24,561 nucleotides of DNA from CAYNNQ01 sp964398785 (GCA_964398785.1 CAYNNQ010000036.1:1-24561), one strand, 5' to 3'. Shown: positions 7,476 to 15,819, counted from the stretch's first letter. Notes: generated from the letters alone by a model not told the origin. A program made the numbers and translations.

Positions 7476-7644
7476 AATTAAGGCCTCTGGCGAAGGGCAG
7501 GGATTCTTTGGGGTTTCCCCTCTGATCTTTTTTGACCCAAAACTTGCGAGCTGTCCTTAAAGTATCCAAAGGAATCCGCCAAGGAAATCCACAGCTTGTG
7601 ACTGAAAGCCTTGAAATTTGGAAATAAACTCCAGGAGGTGCAAT

Positions 7645-7971
7645 ATGCAGGATCTGGTGACTCAGACCGATGAAATGTTCAAAAGCTTGAGCGAGGATAT
7701 GCCCAAGCCGGCAAACAGCTTTATGAATTTTGTAAAAACCGCCAAGACCAAAGGGGTCCTGGATTCCAAATTCAAGACCCTTATCTGTGTGGCCCTGGCG
7801 GTTAGCCAGCAGTGCTCCTGGTGTATTGCAGTACACGTGCAGAATGCGGTAAACGAGGGGGCGAGCAAGGAGGAAATCCTGGATGCGGCCATGATGTCCG
7901 TGGTAATGGGCGGCGGACCGAAAATGATGTATTTCAATGTCCTTTACCAGGAACTGGAGAAATATTTTTAA
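7645..7971 (+). CDS. AhpD-like / carboxymuconolactone decarboxylase-family protein
   Basis: This 108-residue all-helical protein belongs to the carboxymuconolactone decarboxylase/AhpD superfamily. The ATG at 7645 is preceded by AGGAGG (7633-7638); an upstream in-frame start at 7618 has no such site. The diagnostic element is C57-S-W-C60 followed by H64 (CSWCIAVHVQNAV), then GASKEEILDAAMMSVVMGGGP. In AhpD this CxxC...H arrangement supports thiol peroxidase activity, so a peroxide or disulfide redox role is likely rather than a decarboxylase role. It lies between a terminator and a repeat copy, so it is probably transcribed alone. Partner reductases are not seen nearby. Confidence 0.85.
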   Translation: MQDLVTQTDEMFKSLSEDMPKPANSFMNFVKTAKTKGVLDSKFKTLICVALAVSQQCSWCIAVHVQNAVNEGASKEEILDAAMMSVVMGGGPKMMYFNVLYQELEKYF

Positions 7972-7978
7972 TAGCTGT

Positions 7979-8154
7979 CAAATGGGTATTGTTGTCAGTC
8001 AGCTTTTAGATATGTTTCCCGGTCCGGTTTCTCCAGCACTCAAAATTTGAATTTTGAGTGCTGGACCAAGAAAAATTCCGGGCCTTTCGTTAAAAGCATC
8101 CAAAAAGGTCAGGCGGAAAAAATATAAAAAATCCGCACGCTGTGTCGAAGAGCC
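7979..8154 (+). repeat. Dispersed hairpin-rich repeat, copy B
   Basis: This segment aligns with 3216-3372. It is a nested imperfect hairpin: GCTTTTA (8002-8008) can pair with TTAAAAGC (8090-8097), CCCGG with CCGGG further in, and a perfect core palindrome lies at 8033-8064. The distal part, AAAAAGGTCAGGCGG to ACGCTGTGTCGAAGAGCC, matches copies A and C. It starts just after the AhpD-like stop codon and ends about 85 nt before the DUF362 gene. Confidence 0.7.
8033..8064. repeat. Perfect 15-bp palindrome sharing the 3389-3423 core
   Basis: CCAGCACTCAAAATT (8033-8047) is the exact reverse complement of 8050-8064. The core CACTCAAA...TTTGAGTG is the same as in the hairpin at 3389-3423. It sits inside repeat copy B and is not followed by a T run on the plus strand, so terminator function is doubtful. 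Confidence 0.65.
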
Positions 8155-8240
8155 TATTTTTTGGGCAATTCCGAGGTTGGAGATGTCGTCCAAGATTCTT
8201 AATCAACGCAAATGCTGCCTTACTTCAATGGAGGTAAATT

Positions 8241-9347
8241 ATGTCCGCATCGGTTTATTTCTGGAATTTACGGGCCTCGCACAAAGCGCCCTTTAATTTG
8301 CGCATAAAACGTCTTTTGAAAAATGCCGGGGCGTCCGAGGGCCTGGAAGAGGGTGCTCTTACTGCCGTCAAGATACATTTCGGAGAGCAGGGAACCACAG
8401 GATTTATTTCTCCTCTGTGGATAGCCCCGGTTTTGGAATATCTGCGCAAGTCCGGAGTAAAACCTTTTCTGACCGACACGAACACCTTGTATATGGGACA
8501 GAGGGGAGAGGCCGTGTCTCACGCTTTGCAGGCAGCCAACCACGGGTTTGATCCCAAACTCCTGGGAGCTCCTGTGAGCATAGCTGATGGCCTGAAGAGC
8601 AACCACGAAAGGACTGTTCCCTGTCCGGGGAAACATTTTGATCGGGCCTATATCGCTGGGGATATCCTGGACGCGGACTGTTTGGTCAATTTGAGCCATT
8701 TCAAGGGGCATGTCCTTACCGGATTCGGAGGTGCGCTAAAGAATATCGGGATGGGATGCGCTACAAGACAGGGCAAAATGCAGCAGCACTGCGGAACCGG
8801 GCCCAAGGTGAAAGAAGAGAATTGTGAAGCCTGCGGGGCCTGCCTGGAAGTCTGCGCCCCCGGAGCTTTGTCCCTGGATGGCGGAGTTATTAATCTGGAC
8901 AAGGACAAATGCGTGGGATGCTCTTCCTGTATCCGGGTATGCCCCACCGGTGCTTTGCAGGTGGATTTCGAGATAGAATTCAAGGACTTCGTGGAAAAGG
9001 TGGCTGATTATGCGGCTGCAGTCCTTTTCCCCAGGGAAGAGAAAGTCCTGCACGTGAATTATGTGCTTAACGTCTCCCCGGGGTGCGATTGTCCCGGCTT
9101 CAACGATGCCCCGATATGTCCGGATATAGGCGTTCTGGCTTCCTTCGATCCGGTAGCTCTGGATCAGTGCTGCCTGGATTTGGTCAATGAGGCCCTGCCC
9201 TTGCACCCGAGCGACCTCCCGGAAGGCATACAGCCCGGGGAGGACAAGTTTGAGGCTTCGAACAAAGGCACATACGGCCAACACATGCTTGAATACGCCC
9301 AGGATCTGGGGCTGGGTACCCGAGAATATCAGCTCTCCCGGGTATGA
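8241..9347 (+). CDS. DUF362 protein with two 4Fe-4S clusters
   Basis: This 368-residue protein carries the DUF362 domain (residues about 1-185 and again after 250), with family segments VKIHFGEQGTTGFI, FLTDTNTLYMGQR and LSHFKGHVLTGFGGALKNIGMGCA. A bacterial-type ferredoxin insert sits in the middle, with cluster motifs C195-x2-C198-x2-C201-x3-C205 and C224-x2-C227-x2-C230-x3-C234. The biochemical role of DUF362 proteins is poorly defined; an electron-transfer or redox-maturation role in an anaerobe is an inference. The ATG at 8241 follows GGAGG (8230-8234). The product has no signal peptide. A terminator follows at 9394, so it appears to be a single-gene unit. Confidence 0.88.
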   Translation: MSASVYFWNLRASHKAPFNLRIKRLLKNAGASEGLEEGALTAVKIHFGEQGTTGFISPLWIAPVLEYLRKSGVKPFLTDTNTLYMGQRGEAVSHALQAANHGFDPKLLGAPVSIADGLKSNHERTVPCPGKHFDRAYIAGDILDADCLVNLSHFKGHVLTGFGGALKNIGMGCATRQGKMQQHCGTGPKVKEENCEACGACLEVCAPGALSLDGGVINLDKDKCVGCSSCIRVCPTGALQVDFEIEFKDFVEKVADYAAAVLFPREEKVLHVNYVLNVSPGCDCPGFNDAPICPDIGVLASFDPVALDQCCLDLVNEALPLHPSDLPEGIQPGEDKFEASNKGTYGQHMLEYAQDLGLGTREYQLSRV

Positions 9348-9393
9348 TGCCCATATTGAAGCGGGCAAGGCAAAAAAAAACGAGGATCTGTTT

Positions 9394-9433
9394 AGACGGC
9401 ATTCCTTTCCGGAAGGTGTGCCGTCTTCATTTT
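9394..9433 (+). terminator. Probable terminator of DUF362 gene
   Basis: AGACGGCA (9394-9401) pairs with TGCCGTCT (9419-9426), with an inner TTCC/GGAA pairing. A short T-rich tail (TCATTTT) follows. It lies 46 nt past the stop codon. Confidence 0.65.
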
Positions 9434-9624
9434 ACAACCCGAGGGGTGTAGGATTTCCGGGCAGGTGAGAAAGAAACGTGTTCATTTATGCCCTCTAAAT
9501 TCAGGTGGGGAGGGCTAAGTCCAATCTTTTCCCCCCTTGCTGTGCCGCCGCAACGCATCTTTACATTTTATTCCTTATCAGGCAAATATCTTTTCTTTGC
9601 AGAAATGTATCCCGGAGTTTAGTT

Positions 9625-10530
9625 ATGCCCAATCATCTTCTTTCCATATTGGATATGCCTTATTCCTCAGCACATCAGACACTCAAGCGTGCTCTGGAGT
9701 TCAAGTCCGGGGAAAGAGACGACCTTTTCCTGAAAGGCAGAGACATTGTCCTTGTTTTTGAGAAATCCTCCACCCGGACCCGGGTTTCCTTTGAGGTGGG
9801 AATATCCCAACTGGGGGGAAACTCGATCTTCATGACTCCCAACGAATGCCAGCTGGGACGCAATGAGCCGTTAAAGGATACTGCCCGCGTACTTTCCCGT
9901 TATGCGGACGGCCTTGTAGTACGAACCTTCGGGCAGGAAAAACTGCAGGAGATGGCCTATTACAGCACGATACCCTTGATGAATGCGCTTACTGACCGCT
10001 ATCATCCATGTCAGGTCATGAGTGATCTCCTTACCATCCGGGAAAGGGAGGAAGAATTCTCCGATTTGAAAATCGCCTGGGTGGGGGACGGGAACAACAT
10101 GGCCCATTCCTGGGTCAACGCCGCCCTGTATTTTCCCTTTCAATTGAATATGGCCGTACCTGAAGGATATGAGCCTGACCCGGAGATACTTTCCGCAGCC
10201 CTGCAGGCCGGGGCGAAGATATTTTTGACCCACGAGCCCGAAGAGGCCGTGCAGGGAGTAGACTATGTAAATACTGACGTCTGGGCCTCCATGGGTCAAG
10301 AGGATAAGCAAGAGGAAAGACAGAAGGCATTTGCCGGGTTTCAGATCAACGAAGAGCTTTTGTCCGTGGCCTCCTCCGGGGCTAAAGTACTGCACTGCTT
10401 ACCGGCCCACCGCGGTGAGGAAATAAGCGAAGAGGTCCTGGAAGGGGAGCGCTCGCTTGTCTGGGACCAGGCGGAAAACCGTATGCATATGCAAAAAGCA
10501 CTGATGCAATGGGCCTTTCTCAGGGCCTGA
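9625..10530 (+). CDS. argF: Ornithine carbamoyltransferase
   Basis: ArgF condenses ornithine and carbamoyl phosphate to citrulline in the cytosol, the sixth step from glutamate to arginine. The 301-residue product has the carbamoyl-phosphate motif STRTR (49-53), HPCQ (127-130) and the ornithine-site HCLPAHRG (257-264). The length is normal for the family. The ATG at 9625 is chosen because GGAG (9614-9617) precedes it by 7 nt and MPNHLLSILDM is a typical N-terminus; the open frame extends upstream to 9505 without such a site. It is the first gene of argF-argG-argH. The 190-nt leader after the preceding terminator holds a GCCCTC/GAGGGC hairpin (9490-9515); no clear ArgR box was seen. Confidence 0.96.
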   Translation: MPNHLLSILDMPYSSAHQTLKRALEFKSGERDDLFLKGRDIVLVFEKSSTRTRVSFEVGISQLGGNSIFMTPNECQLGRNEPLKDTARVLSRYADGLVVRTFGQEKLQEMAYYSTIPLMNALTDRYHPCQVMSDLLTIREREEEFSDLKIAWVGDGNNMAHSWVNAALYFPFQLNMAVPEGYEPDPEILSAALQAGAKIFLTHEPEEAVQGVDYVNTDVWASMGQEDKQEERQKAFAGFQINEELLSVASSGAKVLHCLPAHRGEEISEEVLEGERSLVWDQAENRMHMQKALMQWAFLRA

Positions 10531-10553
10531 TGGATTTAAGTGGAGAAAATCTG

Positions 10554-11759
10554 ATGAGTAAGCTAGATAAGGTGGTAGTGGCCTATTCCGGAGGACTGGA
10601 CACTTCAGTGATTCTTAAGTGGATAAAAAGCAAGTATGGATGTGAAGTGGTTGCCTTTACCGCGGACCTGGGGCAGGAAGAGGAACTTTCCGGTCTGGAG
10701 CAAAAGGCCCTGGAAACCGGGGCGGTCAAAGCCTATATCGAGGATCTGCGGGAAGAGTTCGTCCGCGATTTTGTTTTTCCTGCCTTTCGGGCTGGAGCAA
10801 TTTACGAGGGCCGTTATCTTTTGGGTACATCCCTGGCCCGCCCGCTTATAGCCAAGCGCATGGTGGAAATCGCCCGGGAGGAAGAGGCGGACGGAGTGGC
10901 TCACGGGGCCACCGGCAAGGGGAATGACCAAGTCCGCTTCGAACTGGCCTTCACCTCGCTTAGTCCCGAATTGAAGATAATAGCCCCATGGCGGGAATGG
11001 GATCTGGCCTCCCGGAGCGACTTGATAGGTTTCGCTCGGGAAAAGGGCATATCCGTGCCTGTAACGCAAGACAAGCCGTACAGCTGTGACCGCAATCTGC
11101 TGCATATCTCATTTGAGGGTGGGGAGCTGGAGGACCCGTGGGAAGAACCGGGAAAAGGGACCTATTTTTTGGCTGTACCCGTGGAGGAAGCCCCGGACCA
11201 ACCGGAGATCCTGAATATCGGGTTTGAAAATGGGGACCCGGTGAGCATAAACGGGGAAAAATTTACTCCGGCCGTGCTCTGGAAAAAGTTGAATCAAATC
11301 GCGGGAAAGCATGGCATTGGCCGTTTGGATATGGTGGAAAATAGGTTCGTGGGCATGAAATCGCGCGGGGTGTATGAGACCCCTGCCGGCACTGTCCTGC
11401 ATCTGGCCCATCGTGATCTGGAGGGCATCTGCCTGGACCGCGAGGAGATGCATTTACGGGATTCCCTGATTCCCAAATATGCCCGGACGGTGTACAATGG
11501 TTTCTGGTTCGCGCCGGAACGCGAATCCCTGCAGGCCCTGGTGGACCAGACCCAGAGCAAGGTTACCGGAGAAGTCCGGGTTAAATTGTACAAGGGCGGA
11601 GTGTATCCGTTGGGGCGCAGATCGGTCTATTCCATGTACAATGCAGATCTGGCCACGTTTGAAGCGGATCAGAGCTATGACCAGAAGGACGCCGAGGGTT
11701 TTATCCGTCTGCAGGGATTGCGTTTGGCCGGCCGTGGTGAACAGGGCAGAAATTTTTAG
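10554..11759 (+). CDS. argG: Argininosuccinate synthase
   Basis: ArgG joins citrulline and aspartate with ATP cleavage to give argininosuccinate. The 401-residue product starts MSKLDKVVVAYSGGLDTSV, with the PP-loop ATP motif SGGLDTS at residues 12-18. It also has GATGKGNDQVRFE and, later, DKPYSCDRNLLHISFEGG, all standard for the family. The ATG at 10554 follows GGAG (10542-10545). The gene begins 23 nt after the argF stop, so the two are almost certainly co-transcribed. It uses aspartate, which the asparaginase/AspT system at the other end of the window would also supply, although no direct link is shown. Confidence 0.97.
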   Translation: MSKLDKVVVAYSGGLDTSVILKWIKSKYGCEVVAFTADLGQEEELSGLEQKALETGAVKAYIEDLREEFVRDFVFPAFRAGAIYEGRYLLGTSLARPLIAKRMVEIAREEEADGVAHGATGKGNDQVRFELAFTSLSPELKIIAPWREWDLASRSDLIGFAREKGISVPVTQDKPYSCDRNLLHISFEGGELEDPWEEPGKGTYFLAVPVEEAPDQPEILNIGFENGDPVSINGEKFTPAVLWKKLNQIAGKHGIGRLDMVENRFVGMKSRGVYETPAGTVLHLAHRDLEGICLDREEMHLRDSLIPKYARTVYNGFWFAPERESLQALVDQTQSKVTGEVRVKLYKGGVYPLGRRSVYSMYNADLATFEADQSYDQKDAEGFIRLQGLRLAGRGEQGRNF

Positions 11760-11778
11760 GCTCCTTTTGAGGATACAG

Positions 11779-13188
11779 ATGGCCGAGAGAAAAGAAAAAA
11801 ACAGGGAAAAGCCGTGGGGCGGGCGTTTCGGTCAGGATACTGCCCCGTTGGTCGAAGAGTACACACAATCTGTTTCCTTTGATCGTTTTTTGTATTCCCA
11901 GGATATAAGGGGGTCCGAGGCCCATGCGCGCATGCTCGGGAAACAGGGGATACTTGACCCGGATGAGGTGGAAAAGATCCTGGAAGGATTGGACCATGTC
12001 CGGGAAGAGATAGAGTCCGGGGAGTTCGAGTGGCGGAGCGACCTGGAAGATGTGCACATGAATATTGAAAACCGGTTGACTGAGCTCATTGGCCCCATCG
12101 GTAAGAAACTGCACACGGGGCGCAGCCGCAATGACCAGATCGCCCTGGATTTCCGTCTGTATGTAGGAGAAGCCTTGGCCGAATGGCAAGATCTCCTGCT
12201 CTCTCTTATACGTGCTTTCCGGAAGCGGGCGGAGGAAAATATTTTTGTACTTATGCCCGGCTATACCCATCTTCAGCCGGCCCAGCCGGTTAGCCTGGGG
12301 CATCATCTCTTGGCTTATTGCCAGATGTTGCGCCGGGATTATGAGCGGAGCGGGCAGTGCCTGGAGCGAGTCCTTGTTTCCCCTTTAGGTGCGTCCGCTC
12401 TGGGGGGGACCACCTACCCCATTGATCCGGAAATGGCTGCTTTTGAGCTGGGAATGAACGGGTGTTTTAAAAACAGCATGGATGCGGTTTCGGACAGGGA
12501 CTTCGTTTTGGAGGCCCTGTTTTCCGGCTCTACGATAATGACCCATTTAAGCCGGTTTTGCGAAGAGATAATCAACTGGTCCAGTCCGGCCAGCGGATTT
12601 GTTGCCCTTCCGGATTCCTTGTCCACCGGTTCTTCTATTATGCCCCAGAAAAAGAACCCGGATGTTGCAGAGCTGATCCGCGGGAAGGCTTCACGGGTAT
12701 TCGGCAATCAAATGAGCATGTTTACTTTGCTGAAATCCCTCCCATTGACTTATAATAAAGATTTGCAGGAGGATAAGGAGCCCTTTCTGGATACTGACAA
12801 AACCGTGCGGGATTCTTTGCAGATAATGGCGCAGATGGTCCTGGAAATGGGTTTCAATTCCCAAAACATGGAAAGAGCCTTGGCTAAAGGTTTCCTCAAT
12901 GCCACGGAACTGGCGGATTATCTGGCGGCCAGGGGGATCCCCTTCCGGGAGGCACACACTATTTCCGGGGAAGCTGTGGCCTATGCCGAATCCATGCATG
13001 CAGGCCTGGAGGAACTTAGTCTGGAGGAATTGCAGGGGTTTTCTTCTTTTATAGGAGAGGATGTATTTCAGGCCCTGGATTACAAGCAAGCAGTTTCCCG
13101 GAGAGAAAGCCCGGGCGGCACCGGTTTTGAGGCAGTCAAAACACAGATGAGGGAGCTTGATGCGTGGCTTGAAGGGCAGGGGAGTTGA
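11779..13188 (+). CDS. argH: Argininosuccinate lyase
   Basis: ArgH splits argininosuccinate into arginine and fumarate, the final step of arginine synthesis. The 469-residue protein shows the WGGRF start region, HTGRSRNDQIALDFRLY, PGYTHLQPAQPVSLGHH and the signature loop GSSIMPQKKNPD (about 284-295) with its catalytic serine, so it is a complete fumarase/aspartase-superfamily enzyme. The ATG at 11779 follows GAGG (11769-11772) and lies 19 nt after the argG stop. A much longer open frame from 11479 only overlaps argG and is discounted. The gene ends 18 nt before the 3' end of the convergent tRNA-Sec gene, with no obvious terminator hairpin between them. Confidence 0.96.
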   Translation: MAERKEKNREKPWGGRFGQDTAPLVEEYTQSVSFDRFLYSQDIRGSEAHARMLGKQGILDPDEVEKILEGLDHVREEIESGEFEWRSDLEDVHMNIENRLTELIGPIGKKLHTGRSRNDQIALDFRLYVGEALAEWQDLLLSLIRAFRKRAEENIFVLMPGYTHLQPAQPVSLGHHLLAYCQMLRRDYERSGQCLERVLVSPLGASALGGTTYPIDPEMAAFELGMNGCFKNSMDAVSDRDFVLEALFSGSTIMTHLSRFCEEIINWSSPASGFVALPDSLSTGSSIMPQKKNPDVAELIRGKASRVFGNQMSMFTLLKSLPLTYNKDLQEDKEPFLDTDKTVRDSLQIMAQMVLEMGFNSQNMERALAKGFLNATELADYLAARGIPFREAHTISGEAVAYAESMHAGLEELSLEELQGFSSFIGEDVFQALDYKQAVSRRESPGGTGFEAVKTQMRELDAWLEGQGS

Positions 13189-13206
13189 GACTTTTGGGGT
13201 TTGATT

Positions 13207-13300
13207 TGGCGGAAGCGTATAGGAGTCGAACCTACCGGCGGCCTCTCGACCGCCCACTGGATTTGAAGTCCAGGCGCCACACCGGTGACGAAACGCTTCC
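13207..13300 (-). tRNA. selC: tRNA-Sec (anticodon UCA)
   Basis: Read on the minus strand, this 94-nt gene begins GGAAGCGT and ends ACGCTTCC plus an encoded GCCA. That gives the 8-bp acceptor stem typical of selenocysteine tRNA. The anticodon loop CTGGACTTCAAATCCAG carries TCA (13264-13266), identical to E. coli selC over this arm. A long variable arm (GGCGGTC GAGA GGCCGCC) and a T arm with GGTTCGACTCC follow. UGA decoding in this organism is therefore expected. No selA, selB or selD and no obvious selenoprotein lies in the window. It converges on argH. Confidence 0.95.
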
Positions 13301-13525
13301 GTTTGATGCGGTCTCCTCTTTATCCATATTTTGGGCGGTAATCAAGACAAAATTTGCACGTCTTTGTCTGGTCCGGGACAAAATCCGGGTGTTGATGCCG
13401 GGATATTTCCCTGCTAGAAACTTTTGCGCACTATACAGGGGATAGGATTCAGCTTTTTTGCACAAGCTGTGGAATTTTTGGGGGGCGATAATTTTGTAGT
13501 CCCGGGCAAATTAACAATGCTCAGC

Positions 13526-13553
13526 TTGCCAAAGCAGTAATTATGCTTATACA
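13526..13553 (+). promoter_or_regulatory. Candidate sigma-70 promoter for the ftsH leader
   Basis: TTGCCA (13526-13531), a 16-nt spacer and TATACA (13548-13553) resemble a sigma-70 promoter. A start near 13560 would place the structured segment at the 5' end of the transcript. Confidence 0.4.
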
Positions 13554-13559
13554 TACATG

Positions 13560-13674
13560 GAGGTCGAAAAGAGGGGATAATACCCTTTTCGACGCTGGTG
13601 CGCGTTTCCATGCGCAGCTGGCGGTTTTTATCCCCCTGACTAGGACAGTGACGGTTCGTGTTCCAATTTTTTAA
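13560..13674 (+). ncRNA. Candidate structured leader or small RNA
   Basis: GTCGAAAAG (13563-13571) pairs with CTTTTCGAC (13585-13593). GGGGATAA (13573-13580), within that loop, can instead pair with TTATCCCC (13628-13635), enclosing a G/C-rich hairpin (13594-13620). An imperfect hairpin at 13643-13664 is followed by AATTTTTTAA, resembling a terminator. With the promoter just upstream this could be a small RNA or an attenuating ftsH leader. It matches no riboswitch family I recognise. Confidence 0.35.
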
Positions 13675-13747
13675 TATTTGATACTTTCGCAGCCTTTGGT
13701 CTTTTCCCCGCTGGGGATTTACAGACCGGATTTGGAGGTATTCCGAT

Positions 13748-15724
13748 TTGAACAGTTTTTCCAAGAATCTTTTTTTGTGGATAGCCATTTCCCTGGTTAT
13801 GGTTGTTCTCTTCAATCTATTCAACCAGCCGCAAAACCCGAAAAAAGAACTATCCTACTCTGCATTTCTGAATAAAGTGGAAAACGGGGAAGTGGTTTCG
13901 GTCCAGATCCAGGGCCAGAATATTACCGGTACAACAGTGGATCAGAAAAAATTCGTCAGCTATGCCCCGGATGATCCCAATCTGGTAAACATGTTGATGA
14001 GCAACGATGTACAGGTAAAGGCCAAACCCAAGGAGGAGGCACCGTGGTATGTGACCATATTCGTCTCCTGGTTCCCCATGATCCTGCTTATCGCCGTCTG
14101 GATATTTTTCATGCGCCAGATGCAGGGGGGCGGAGGCGGCGGCGGGGGAAAGGCCCTCTCCTTTGGTCGTTCCCGGGCCAAGATGGTCAGCGATGAGTCT
14201 GGAGAAATCACCTTTGACGACGTGGCCGGAGTGGACGAAGCCAAGGAGGAACTTACCGAGGTCGTGGACTTTTTGAGTGACCCCAAAAAGTTCACCAAGC
14301 TCGGCGGCAGGATTCCCAAAGGAGTTTTGCTCGTTGGGGGGCCCGGTACGGGCAAGACACTGATGGCCAAGGCCGTGGCCGGAGAAGCCGGAGTACCTTT
14401 CTTTTCCATATCCGGGTCGGATTTTGTGGAAATGTTTGTCGGTGTGGGTGCTTCCCGGGTGCGCGATCTGTTTATCCAGGGAAAAAAGAACGCCCCCTGT
14501 CTTATCTTTATCGACGAGATGGATGCGGTCGGCCGGCAGCGTGGCGCCGGATTGGGCGGGGGACACGATGAGAGGGAGCAGACTCTCAACCAGCTCTTGG
14601 TGGAGATGGACGGCTTCGAATCCAATGAAGGCGTTATTTTGATCGCGGCCACCAACAGACCGGATGTCTTGGATCCCGCATTGTTGCGGCCCGGCCGTTT
14701 CGATCGCCAGGTAACCGTTCCCAATCCGGACCTAGGAGGACGGGAACAGATCCTGGAGGTGCACAGCAAGAAAACAGTGCTGGACAATGACGTGGATCTG
14801 GCGGTCATTGCCAGGGGAACCCCCGGTTTCTCCGGGGCGGACCTGGAGAACCTGGTCAATGAGGCAGCTCTCTTTGCCGCCAAGCAAAGCAAGGAGAGCG
14901 TTTCCATGAAGGATTTCGAGGAGGCCAAGGACAAGGTCCTGATGGGCAAGGAGAGGCGTTCGGTGATCCTGAGCGAGGAAGAAAAGGAAACAACCGCCTA
15001 TCATGAAGCCGGACATACCCTGGTCGCCAAACTCCTTCCGGGAACCGATCCGGTGCATAAGGTCTCCATTATCCCCCGGGGACAAGCCCTCGGAGTCACC
15101 ATGCAACTGCCTACTGACGACCGGCACAATTATTCCCGTACTTATCTGGAAAATACCCTGGTCGTGCTCATGGGCGGGAGGATAGCCGAGGAACTGGTGC
15201 TAAACCAGATGACCACCGGGGCGGGCAATGATATAGAAAGGTCCACAACAATGGCCCGAAAAATGGTTTGCGAGTGGGGAATGAGCGAGCGCCTGGGGCC
15301 TTTGTCCATAGGAGAAAACGACGATCAGGTGTTTTTGGGACGCGAGCTCACCCAGCACAAAGAATACAGTGAAGACACGGCCAAGCTGGTGGATGCGGAA
15401 ATCAAACGCATAGTCCAGGATGCCTACACACAGGGCCAAGAGCTTTTAGAGTCCAATCTCGAGTCCTTGAAATCGATTGCCACCGCCCTGTTGGAGCATG
15501 AGACTTTGACCAATGCGGAAGTGGATATCCTCATGCGCGGGGAAAAGCTTCCCCCTCCTCCGGATAGGAGCCGGGCCGCCTCCAGGAAGAATGAACCCCC
15601 TGAAGGTGGACATACCTCTTTTGATTCCGCGGAGGAAGAAGAGATTGATGCTCCCTCGGCGGAGAGCTCGACCCGGGACGAGGATGCCCCGGAAGAGGAG
15701 GATGATTTTAAGCTGGACAAATGA
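13748..15724 (+). CDS. ftsH: ATP-dependent zinc metalloprotease FtsH
   Basis: FtsH is a membrane-anchored AAA+ protease that degrades misplaced or regulatory membrane and cytosolic proteins. The 658-residue product has TM1 at about 8-26, a periplasmic domain, TM2 at about 106-123, a run of eight glycines, then the AAA+ domain. The latter shows Walker A GGPGTGKT (197-204), Walker B LIFIDEMDAVG, and the second region of homology RPDVLDPALLRPGRFDRQ. The protease domain carries the zinc site HEAGH (419-423). A TTG start at 13748 is accepted because GGAGG (13734-13738) precedes it and MNSFSKNLFLW is a typical N-terminus. The tail is rich in Asp and Glu (about 630-655). It is followed 95 nt later by folP. 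Confidence 0.97.
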   Translation: MNSFSKNLFLWIAISLVMVVLFNLFNQPQNPKKELSYSAFLNKVENGEVVSVQIQGQNITGTTVDQKKFVSYAPDDPNLVNMLMSNDVQVKAKPKEEAPWYVTIFVSWFPMILLIAVWIFFMRQMQGGGGGGGGKALSFGRSRAKMVSDESGEITFDDVAGVDEAKEELTEVVDFLSDPKKFTKLGGRIPKGVLLVGGPGTGKTLMAKAVAGEAGVPFFSISGSDFVEMFVGVGASRVRDLFIQGKKNAPCLIFIDEMDAVGRQRGAGLGGGHDEREQTLNQLLVEMDGFESNEGVILIAATNRPDVLDPALLRPGRFDRQVTVPNPDLGGREQILEVHSKKTVLDNDVDLAVIARGTPGFSGADLENLVNEAALFAAKQSKESVSMKDFEEAKDKVLMGKERRSVILSEEEKETTAYHEAGHTLVAKLLPGTDPVHKVSIIPRGQALGVTMQLPTDDRHNYSRTYLENTLVVLMGGRIAEELVLNQMTTGAGNDIERSTTMARKMVCEWGMSERLGPLSIGENDDQVFLGRELTQHKEYSEDTAKLVDAEIKRIVQDAYTQGQELLESNLESLKSIATALLEHETLTNAEVDILMRGEKLPPPPDRSRAASRKNEPPEGGHTSFDSAEEEEIDAPSAESSTRDEDAPEEEDDFKLDK

Positions 15725-15819
15725 ATATATCTTGGCAGTTCCTTTTTCCGAAAAGTTGCCCAATTGGTAAAAAGCCGGGGTGTTAAATTCAGGCTTTGTA
15801 AAAAAGCATAATAAGAACC

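Larger units (their letters stand above)
13301..13747. other. Divergent gap between selC and ftsH
   Basis: This 447-bp gap separates minus-strand selC from plus-strand ftsH. It must hold both promoters. A weak selC promoter candidate on the minus strand is TTGTCT (13345-13350) with TATGGA (13323-13328), spaced 16 nt. The ftsH side has a better promoter candidate and a structured segment, listed separately. No gene is convincing. Confidence 0.5.

Noticed and set aside
2980..8240. CRISPR array from the recurring intergenic repeats
   Set aside because: The copies are far apart, longer than CRISPR repeats, imperfect and separated by genes, with no regular spacers.
8054..8296. Plus-strand frame of 80 codons overlapping the DUF362 start
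   Set aside because: It runs through repeat copy B and out of frame into the DUF362 gene; the coding signal belongs to the latter.
11479..11778. N-terminal extension of argH into argG
   Set aside because: The extension overlaps argG in another frame; the ATG at 11779 has a suitable ribosome-binding site and a normal ArgH N-terminus.
13414..13824. Minus-strand frame of 136 codons before ftsH
   Set aside because: It overlaps the ftsH start and the structured leader, has a biased basic composition, and matches no family.
13960..14949. Minus-strand frame of 329 codons inside ftsH
   Set aside because: It is antisense to a clear FtsH and is rich in Ser and Pro, as antisense frames of GC-rich genes are.
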